A stretch of DNA of 64,000 bases, from contig NZ_VJOO01000007.1 in the NCBI RefSeq assembly GCF_007556755.1, positions 45,650-109,649 of the forward strand. The letters are read 5' to 3'. Shown here piece after piece: positions 58,025-64,000 of this stretch. Position 1 is the first letter of the stretch. Each line of letters starts with the position of its first letter. Both the position numbers and the translations under genes were made by a program. This DNA is from Tepidimonas fonticaldi (GTDB lineage: Bacteria; Pseudomonadota; Gammaproteobacteria; Burkholderiales; Burkholderiaceae_C). The notes below the pieces were generated by a model that saw nothing but the letters and a program-made list of their open reading frames with translations, made no database searches and had not been told where the DNA came from.

Positions 58025-58567
58025 CGCCGCGATCACAGCCGGTCCGTCCTCGTCCTCGTGCTCGATGCGCACCACGGTCCGGCCCGACTGCCCATCGACG
58101 GGTGCCGTGCGCAGAAACCGGAAGCGGTACCCCCCGCTCACGCGGCAGAACGGCGAGACATGGAACCGCTTGCGCGCTTGCAGCGTTCGGCCCCAGGCCG
58201 GCGTGTCCAGCAAATAGCAATGCCGCTCGCCAAAGGTGTTGTTGACCTCCGCCACCACTGCGCGCAGCGATCCGTCCGCCCGGTGGCAGCACCAAAAGCT
58301 CACCGGCTTGAAGGTGTACCCGAGCACCCGCGCATAGGTGTGCAGCCAGACCGGTTCATCGGCATCGGCAATGCCATGGCGGGCGAGCAGTTCGCGCAGC
58401 CAGGCGAGGGCGCCACCCGCTTCCGGGCCGCGCCCGTCGCCATGATCGCGGTCGTGAAAGCTGATCGGCGCGGCGCGGTTGACGGCCAGCCCGGCTTCGG
58501 CCGCCGCCTCGGCCAGCCGGTGCATGGGCAGCAGCAAAAACCAGGTGCGGTGGGCGACGGCGTGCTC
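58025..58567 (-). pseudogene. DUF1365 protein, internal fragment
   Basis: The minus strand encodes about 180 residues clearly matching the middle of DUF1365: HRTWFLLLPMHRL, YARVLGYTFKPVSFWCC, AVVAEVNNTFGERHCYLL and RKRFHVSPFC. The first residues (the usual RHRRxxP entry) and the last 50 or so are missing. There is no native start or stop: the frame runs on into antisense of the AIM24 gene at one end and of cbbY at the other. It is therefore a gene fragment bounded by two breakpoints. Confidence 0.75.
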
Positions 58568-58987
58568 GCCCTCATCGAAGCGGCCCGCACCGCCGGGCTG
58601 AAGCTGGCGATCGCCACCACGACCTCGCCGGTCAACATCGCGGCCCTGCTGCGCGCGGCGATCGGGCAGGACTGGCGGCAAATCTTCGCGGTGGTGGAGG
58701 ATGCGTCCACCGCGCCGCGCAAAAAGCCCCATCCGCAGGTGTACCGCCAGACGCTGCAGCGCCTGGGCCTGCCGGCCCAGCGCTGCCTGGCCTTCGAGGA
58801 TTCGGCCAACGGCCTGCAAGCCGCCAACGCCGCCGGGCTGGCGACCGTGGTCACGCCCAACACCTTCACGGCGCACCACGATTTTGCGGGCGCGCTGCGG
58901 GTGTTGCCCTCGCTGGCGGGGGTGACGCTGGCCGATCTGCAGTCATGGCACGCCGCCACACTCGCCCAGCCGGCCGCGGCGGCCTGA
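58559..58987 (+). pseudogene. cbbY: CbbY haloacid-dehalogenase phosphatase, C-terminal remnant
   Basis: About 142 residues match the C-terminal part of CbbY, a phosphatase of xylulose-1,5-bisphosphate and other RuBisCO inhibitors. HAD motif II (AIATTTSP), motif III lysine (RKKPHPQVY) and motif IV (AFEDSANGLQAA) are present. The N-terminal 100 or so residues, with the nucleophile aspartate of motif I and the cap domain, are missing, so it cannot be active. Upstream sequence turns into the DUF1365 fragment around 58555-58567. fbp follows 63 bp downstream. Confidence 0.85.
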
Positions 58988-59050
58988 GTGCGCCGAGCGT
59001 TCCGCAAGCGTCCTGTCTTTCCGCGTCATCCGACACCCGAGAGTGCCCCC

Positions 59051-60133
59051 ATGCCCCTGTCTCGACGTACCACGCTCACCCAGTTTCTGATCGAGGAGCG
59101 ACGCCGCCACCCCAGCGCCAGCGGCGACTTCAATGCCCTGGTGTTGGACGTGGCGCTGGCGTGCAAGGCGATCGCGCGCAGCGTTGCCTTCGGCGCGCTG
59201 GGCGGGGCGCTGGGGCCGGCCACCGGGGCCATCAACGTGCAGGGCGAGGAGCAAAAGCCCCTGGACGTGCTCAGCAACGAGATTTTTTGCCGCGCCAACG
59301 AATGGGGCGGCCACCTGGCCGCCATGGCGTCGGAGGAGATGGAAGCCCCGCACCAGATCCCGCCCGCCTTTCCCCGGGGCAAGTATCTGCTCGTCTTCGA
59401 TCCGCTCGACGGCAGCGGCAACATCGACGTCAACGTCTCGGTGGGCAGCATTTTTTCGGTCCTGCGTGCGCCGCAGGACGTCATCGACAGCGGCCGTGAC
59501 GTGACGGCGGCGGACTTCCTGCAACCCGGCTGCCAGCAGTTGGCCGCCGGCTACGCGCTCTACGGCCCTTCGACGATGCTGGTGCTGACAGTGGGCACCG
59601 GCGTGCATGGCTTTACGCTCGACCCCAACCTCGGTGAATTCTTCCTCTCGCACCCGGACATTCGCGTGCCGGAGGATACGCAGGAATTTGCGATCAACGC
59701 CTCCAACAGCCGCTTCTGGGAGCCGCCGGTCAAGCGCTATGTCGATGAGTGCCTGGCCGGCAAGACCGGCCCGCGCGGCAAGGATTTCAACATGCGCTGG
59801 ATCGCCAGCATGGTGGCCGAGGCCCACCGCATCCTGATGCGCGGCGGGGTCTTTCTGTACCCGCGCGACACGCGCGACCCCGCCAAACCGGGCCGCTTGC
59901 GCCTGCTCTACGAGGCCAACCCGATCGGCATGATCATCGAGCAAGCCGGCGGGCGGGCCAGCACCGGCCACGGCCCCGTCCTTGCCGTGCAGCCCGACAG
60001 CCTGCACCAGCGCATCGGCTTCGTCTTCGGATCGCGGGAGGAGGTCGAGCGCATCGAGCGCTACCACCGCGACCCCGTACCCCTGCGCGATGGCAACCCG
60101 CTGTTTGCCGAGCGCTCGTTGTTTCGCGATTGA
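59051..60133 (+). CDS. fbp: fructose-1,6-bisphosphatase class 1 (CbbF-type)
   Basis: Hydrolyses fructose-1,6-bisphosphate, and in cbb operons serves ribulose-bisphosphate regeneration (cbbF). The 360-residue product has [21 protein letters not shown], the metal- and phosphate-binding core, and [13 protein letters not shown]. The N-terminus [16 protein letters not shown] is typical. It starts the intact block fbp-cbbP-tkt-gph-gap, with gaps of 24 bp or less after it, so these are co-transcribed. Confidence 0.94.
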   Translation: MPLSRRTTLTQFLIEERRRHPSASGDFNALVLDVALACKAIARSVAFGALGGALGPATGAINVQGEEQKPLDVLSNEIFCRANEWGGHLAAMASEEMEAPHQIPPAFPRGKYLLVFDPLDGSGNIDVNVSVGSIFSVLRAPQDVIDSGRDVTAADFLQPGCQQLAAGYALYGPSTMLVLTVGTGVHGFTLDPNLGEFFLSHPDIRVPEDTQEFAINASNSRFWEPPVKRYVDECLAGKTGPRGKDFNMRWIASMVAEAHRILMRGGVFLYPRDTRDPAKPGRLRLLYEANPIGMIIEQAGGRASTGHGPVLAVQPDSLHQRIGFVFGSREEVERIERYHRDPVPLRDGNPLFAERSLFRD

Positions 60134-60157
60134 TCCCGCTGGATCGGAGCCGTCCCC

Positions 60158-61042
60158 ATGTCCGAACGCCACCCCATCATCGCCATCACCGGTTCGTCCG
60201 GCGCCGGCACCTCCACCGTCACGCGCACCTTCCAAAACATCTTTCGCCGCGAGGGCGTGCGTGCCGCCATCATCGAAGGCGACAGCTTCCATCGCTACGA
60301 CCGCCGCACGATGAAGGCCATGATGGCCGAGCAGGAGGCGAGCGGCAACCGCCACTTCAGCCACTTCGGGCCCGAGGCCAACCTGTTCGAAGAGCTGGAA
60401 AACCTCTTCAAAACCTACGCCGAGGCCGGGCGCGGCCGCAGCCGCAAATACCTGCACAACGCGCAGGAGGCGGAACCCTATGGCCAGGAGCCCGGCACTT
60501 TCACGCCGTGGGAAGACCTGCCGCCCGACACCGACATGCTGTTCTACGAGGGGCTGCACGGCGCGGTCGTCACCGACACCGTCAATGTGGCGCAGTACCC
60601 GGACCTGCTGATCGGTGTCGTGCCGTCCATCAACCTGGAGTGGATCCAAAAGCTCATCCGCGACAAAACCCAGCGCGGCTACAGCCAAGAGGCGGTGGTG
60701 GACACCATCCTGCGCCGCATGCCGGACTACGTCAACTACATCTGCCCGCAGTTTCAGCACACGCACGTCAACTTCCAGCGCGTGCCGGTGGTGGATACTT
60801 CGAACCCGTTCATCGCGCGCGACATCCCCACCGCCGACGAGAGCATGGTCGTGATCCGCTTCGCCAAGCCCAAGGGCATCGACTTCCCCTACCTGCTGTC
60901 GATGATCGACGGCTCGTGGATGAGCCGGGCGAATACCATCGTCATCCCCGGGGGCAAGATGGAACTGGCGATGCAGTTGATCTTCACCCCCTTCATCTGG
61001 CGCATGATGGAGCGCCGCCAGCGCGTGCTGGGGCTGGCGTAA
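60158..61042 (+). CDS. cbbP: phosphoribulokinase (class I)
   Basis: Phosphorylates ribulose-5-phosphate to ribulose-1,5-bisphosphate, a reaction specific to the Calvin cycle. The 294-residue product carries the P-loop [10 protein letters not shown] (residues 13-22), DSFHRYDR and [10 protein letters not shown], as in octameric proteobacterial enzymes. No truncation or loss of key residues was seen. It sits between fbp and tkt. With RuBisCO missing from the locus its product would have no local consumer. Confidence 0.95.
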   Translation: MSERHPIIAITGSSGAGTSTVTRTFQNIFRREGVRAAIIEGDSFHRYDRRTMKAMMAEQEASGNRHFSHFGPEANLFEELENLFKTYAEAGRGRSRKYLHNAQEAEPYGQEPGTFTPWEDLPPDTDMLFYEGLHGAVVTDTVNVAQYPDLLIGVVPSINLEWIQKLIRDKTQRGYSQEAVVDTILRRMPDYVNYICPQFQHTHVNFQRVPVVDTSNPFIARDIPTADESMVVIRFAKPKGIDFPYLLSMIDGSWMSRANTIVIPGGKMELAMQLIFTPFIWRMMERRQRVLGLA

Positions 61043-61064
61043 GCGCCCACGACGGAGCAACCCC

Positions 61065-63101
61065 ATGAATCTGAACGACGCCCCGGGCCGGGCCCCGGTC
61101 GATGCACGGCTGGCCCGCCGCATGGCCAACGCGATCCGCATGCTGGCGGTGGACGCCGTCGAGCAGGCCAAGAGCGGCCACCCCGGCGCCCCGATGGGCA
61201 TGGCCGAGATCGCCGAGGTGCTGTGGAACCGCCACCTCAAGCACAACCCGGCCAACCCGGCCTGGGCCGACCGTGACCGCTTCGTGCTGTCCAACGGCCA
61301 CGGCTCGATGCTGATCTACGCGCTGCTGCACCTGACCGGCTACGACTTGGCCGTAGAGGAGCTCAAGGCCTTTCGCCAGCTGCACAGCAAGACGCCGGGC
61401 CACCCGGAGGTCGGCATCACCCCCGGCGTGGAGACCACCACCGGGCCGCTTGGGCAAGGCATCGCCAACGCGGTCGGCATGGCGCTGGCCGAAAAGCTGC
61501 TGGCCGCCGAGTTCAACCGCCCCGGCCACACCATCGTCGATCATTACACCTACGTGTTCCTCGGCGACGGCTGCATGATGGAGGGCATCAGCCACGAGGT
61601 CTGCTCGCTGGCCGGCACGCTGCGCCTGCCCAAGCTGATCGCCTTCTACGACGACAACGGCATCTCGATCGACGGCCACGTCGAGGGCTGGTTCGCCGAC
61701 GACACGCCGGCGCGCTTCGAGGCGTATGGCTGGCATGTGATCCGCAACGTCGATGGGCATGACCCCGACGCGGTGGATGCCGCGATCCGGCTGGCCAAGG
61801 CGCAGGCGCGCCGCCCGGACGGCAAGCCGACGCTGATCTGCTGCAAGACCGTGATCGGCCAGGGCTCGCCGAACAAGGCCGGCACGCACGACGTGCACGG
61901 CGCGGCGCTCGGCGCGGCCGAGGTCGCCGCCACGCGCGCGGCGCTGGAATGGCCGCATGCGCCGTTCGAGATCCCGGCCGAGATCTACGCTGCCTGGGAC
62001 GCGCGCGCCCACGGCGCGGCGGCCGAGGCCGCCTGGCGCCAGCGCTTTGCCGCCTATGCCGAGGCGTATCCGGAACTCGCCGCCGAGTTCGAGCGCCGCA
62101 TGCGCGGGGAGCTCAAGCCCGAACTGGCCGAGCGCCTGCCGGCGCTGCTGGACGCCGCCGCCGCGCGCACCGACGCCGTGGCCACGCGCAAGGCCAGCCA
62201 ACTGGCGTTGGACGAACTCGCCCCGCTGATCCCGGAATTCTTCGGCGGCAGCGCCGACCTGACTGGCTCCAACCTCACCAACTTCAAGGGCTGCACGATC
62301 GCCGGGCGCGATCGCTGGGGCAACCACCTCAGCTACGGCGTGCGCGAGTTCGGCATGGCGGCGATGATGAACGGCATCGCACTGCACGGCGGCTACCTGC
62401 CGTACGGCGGCACGTTCCTGACCTTCAGCGACTACAGCCGCAACGCCATCCGCATGGCCGCGCTGATGAAGCAGCGCGTCGTGCACGTGTTCACGCACGA
62501 CTCCATCGGCCTGGGCGAGGACGGCCCGACGCACCAGAGCGTGGAGCACGTGCCGAGCCTGCGGCTGATCCCGCAGCTGGACGTGTGGCGCCCGGCGGAT
62601 GCGCTGGAGACGCTGGTGGCGTGGGCGGCGGCGGTGCAGCGCCGCGACGGTCCCTCGGCGCTGTGCCTGTCACGGCAGAACCTGCCGGTGGTGACGCAGC
62701 GCGCGCACGCCGACGGCGCGGCGCGCGGCGGCTACGTGCTCAAGGACATGGACGGCGCGCGCGCGGTGATCTTGGCCACCGGCTCGGAGGTCTCGATCGC
62801 GCTCAAAGCGCAGGAGCTGCTGGCTGCTGAGGGCATCCCGACGCGCGTCGTCTCGATGCCGAGCACCAGCGTGTTCGACCGCCAGGATGCCGCTTACCAG
62901 GACGCCGTGCTGCCGCCGGCGCTGCCGGCGGTGGCGGTGGAGGCCGCGCACCCGGACTTCTGGCGCAAGTACGTCGGCCGCCGCGGCCGCGTGGTCGGCA
63001 TCGACCGCTTCGGCGAGTCGGCCCCGGCGCCGGCGCTGTACGAGTACTTCGGCCTGACCCCGGCCAAGGTGGCGCAGGCCGTGCGCGAGGTGCTGGCGTG
63101 A
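61065..63101 (+). CDS. tkt: transketolase
   Basis: Thiamine-diphosphate enzyme exchanging two-carbon units among sugar phosphates (cbbT in this context). The 678-residue product has [17 protein letters not shown], the ThDP/Mg motif [12 protein letters not shown] through YDDNG, and [13 protein letters not shown]. An ATG with GGAG upstream begins it, and its stop overlaps the GTG of gph. Confidence 0.96.
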   Translation: MNLNDAPGRAPVDARLARRMANAIRMLAVDAVEQAKSGHPGAPMGMAEIAEVLWNRHLKHNPANPAWADRDRFVLSNGHGSMLIYALLHLTGYDLAVEELKAFRQLHSKTPGHPEVGITPGVETTTGPLGQGIANAVGMALAEKLLAAEFNRPGHTIVDHYTYVFLGDGCMMEGISHEVCSLAGTLRLPKLIAFYDDNGISIDGHVEGWFADDTPARFEAYGWHVIRNVDGHDPDAVDAAIRLAKAQARRPDGKPTLICCKTVIGQGSPNKAGTHDVHGAALGAAEVAATRAALEWPHAPFEIPAEIYAAWDARAHGAAAEAAWRQRFAAYAEAYPELAAEFERRMRGELKPELAERLPALLDAAAARTDAVATRKASQLALDELAPLIPEFFGGSADLTGSNLTNFKGCTIAGRDRWGNHLSYGVREFGMAAMMNGIALHGGYLPYGGTFLTFSDYSRNAIRMAALMKQRVVHVFTHDSIGLGEDGPTHQSVEHVPSLRLIPQLDVWRPADALETLVAWAAAVQRRDGPSALCLSRQNLPVVTQRAHADGAARGGYVLKDMDGARAVILATGSEVSIALKAQELLAAEGIPTRVVSMPSTSVFDRQDAAYQDAVLPPALPAVAVEAAHPDFWRKYVGRRGRVVGIDRFGESAPAPALYEYFGLTPAKVAQAVREVLA

Positions 63102-63883
63102 GCGCGCCGGCGCGCACCGCGCTGCCGTTCGACCTGATGCTGTTCGACTTGGACGGCACGCTGGTCGAGACCGCGCCGGAGATCGCCGACGCCGTCAACG
63201 ACACGCTCACCGAGCTGGGGCTGCAGCCGGCGTCGCTGGAGCAGGTGACGCGCTGGATCGGCCACGGCACGCGCGAGCTGCTGGTGCAGGCGCTGGCCGC
63301 GCGCCAGGGCCGCAGCGCCGACGCCGTGCGCGGCGATGCGGGCTTCGCGGCGGCGGAGGCGGTGTTCCAGCGCCACTACGAGGCGCGCTGCGGCACCCGC
63401 AGCCACCCGTACCCGCGCGTGGTGGAGGCGCTGCAGGCGCTGCGCGCCGCCGGCGTGCGGCTGGTCGTCGTCACCAACAAGGAGGCGCGCTACACCGCCC
63501 GCGTGCTGCAGGCGCACGCGCTCGAAACCCTGTTCGACCGCGTCATCAGCGGCGACACGCTGCCGGTCAAGAAGCCCAACCCGCTGGCCGTGGCCGACAG
63601 CCTGTTGCGCTACGGGGTGGACCGCAGCCGCGCGCTGCTGGTGGGCGACTCGTCGATCGATGTGGCCACCGCGCGCCACGCCGGCATCGCCGTCTGGTGC
63701 GTGCCGTACGGCTACAACATGGGCGAGCCCATCGAGGCCTGCGCGCCCGACCGTGTGATCGCGGATTTCGGCGCGCTGATGCCGTCCGCGCTGGGGCCAG
63801 CGACGGCATCCGGCCGCCATGGATGCGCCCCGGCGCCCCAAGCGTTTTCCTTCACACCCACTCCCTCCGGTTGCACACCATGA
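63098..63883 (+). CDS. gph: phosphoglycolate phosphatase
   Basis: Removes phosphate from 2-phosphoglycolate, the product of RuBisCO oxygenation (cbbZ in this context). HAD motifs are intact: nucleophile in [26 protein letters not shown] and [10 protein letters not shown]. The 261-residue product has a C-terminal tail of about 30 residues, beyond the usual end near FGALM. The start is GTG within the tkt stop; the stop overlaps the gap ATG. Confidence 0.94.
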   Translation: MSAPARTALPFDLMLFDLDGTLVETAPEIADAVNDTLTELGLQPASLEQVTRWIGHGTRELLVQALAARQGRSADAVRGDAGFAAAEAVFQRHYEARCGTRSHPYPRVVEALQALRAAGVRLVVVTNKEARYTARVLQAHALETLFDRVISGDTLPVKKPNPLAVADSLLRYGVDRSRALLVGDSSIDVATARHAGIAVWCVPYGYNMGEPIEACAPDRVIADFGALMPSALGPATASGRHGCAPAPQAFSFTPTPSGCTP

Positions 63884-64000
63884 CCATCCGCGTTGGCATC
63901 AACGGTTTTGGCCGCATTGGGCGCCTGTCGCTGCGCGCGGCGCTGCAAGGGGGCTTTGACGACATCGAAGTCGTCGGTATCAACGACCCCAAGGGCGCCG
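63880..64000 (+). CDS. gap: type I glyceraldehyde-3-phosphate dehydrogenase, N-terminal part
   Basis: The first 40 codons read [20 protein letters not shown] and continue to VVGINDPKGA at the window edge. This is the Rossmann GFGRIGR motif of GAPDH. As last visible gene of the fbp-cbbP-tkt-gph block it corresponds to cbbG. Cofactor preference and completeness cannot be judged from this fragment. Confidence 0.93.
   Translation, partial: MTIRVGINGFGRIGRLSLRAALQGGFDDIEVVGINDPKGA

Noticed and set aside
58000..58030. GGCGGG/CCCGCC arms at the end of the AIM24 gene as a terminator
   Set aside because: The arms are short, the loop is GC-rich and no T-run follows; such pairings are common by chance at this GC content.
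55366..58565. Short shared words (for example GGCGACG) near the two cbb-region joints as recombination repeats
   Set aside because: Seven-base matches are expected often in DNA this rich in GC. No direct repeat longer than about 8 bp was found at the joints, so no mechanism is claimed.

Overview
High-GC DNA (around 70% by eye) with gene orders typical of Burkholderiales: cysS-glycosylase-accA-tilS-lysC, exbB-exbD-lpxK-Trm112-kdsB-adk, yebC-purD-hemF-nadD-rsfS-rlmH-maf-rng, tolB-pal-cpoB and argD-argF. The organism is most likely a Comamonadaceae-type betaproteobacterium. A thiosulfate-uptake-like transporter and a Calvin-Benson (cbb) locus suggest a facultative or formerly autotrophic, sulfur-using lifestyle, possibly a Tepidimonas- or Hydrogenophaga-like genus; the genus is only a guess. 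No insertion sequence, prophage, CRISPR array or rRNA operon was seen, and almost all of the window is core chromosome with short intergenic gaps.

Layout. 1-6142: TPR protein (partial), cysS, a DNA glycosylase, accA, tilS, lysC, tRNA-Ser(GCU). 6200-13219: rmuC, asparaginase, then a minus-strand envelope and nucleotide cluster (exbB, exbD, lpxK, Trm112-like, kdsB, adk). 13504-21017: xseA, sodB, DUF192, icd, clpS-clpA, ogt. 21119-26851: sbcB, a large PAS-GGDEF-EAL protein, a HerA-like ATPase. 26985-33728: a long co-oriented run for purine, haem and NAD synthesis, ribosome maturation and RNase G. 33745-40624: msbA, tolB-pal-cpoB, a sulfur transporter, tcdA. 40717-49803: tRNA-Lys, a hypothetical protein, an MBL hydrolase, murI, yqeY, rpsU, a polyphosphate kinase 2 protein, argF/argD, DUF3579, rpsT. 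49998-54867: a desaturase, a DEAD-box helicase, apaH, a CNNM/CBS protein.

54803-64000 is the most unusual part. A CbbR regulator without its DNA-binding half is joined head to head with a CbbO fragment that has lost most of its N-terminus. In relatives, the genes between these two points include RuBisCO (cbbL, cbbS) and cbbQ. About 3 kb further on, an internal piece of a DUF1365 gene abuts a CbbY fragment lacking its catalytic aspartate. Downstream, fructose-1,6-bisphosphatase, phosphoribulokinase, transketolase, phosphoglycolate phosphatase and the start of gap look intact. The locus therefore reads as a Calvin cycle operon whose carboxylase and regulator were removed by internal deletions while the regenerative genes were kept.

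Regulatory signals of note: a 13-bp element shared, at identical spacing from the -10 box, by the rpsU and rpsT promoters; an FNR/ANR-like box before the desaturase; a perfect 9-bp inverted repeat flanking the -10 of the sulfur transporter; and palindromes before icd and DUF3579.
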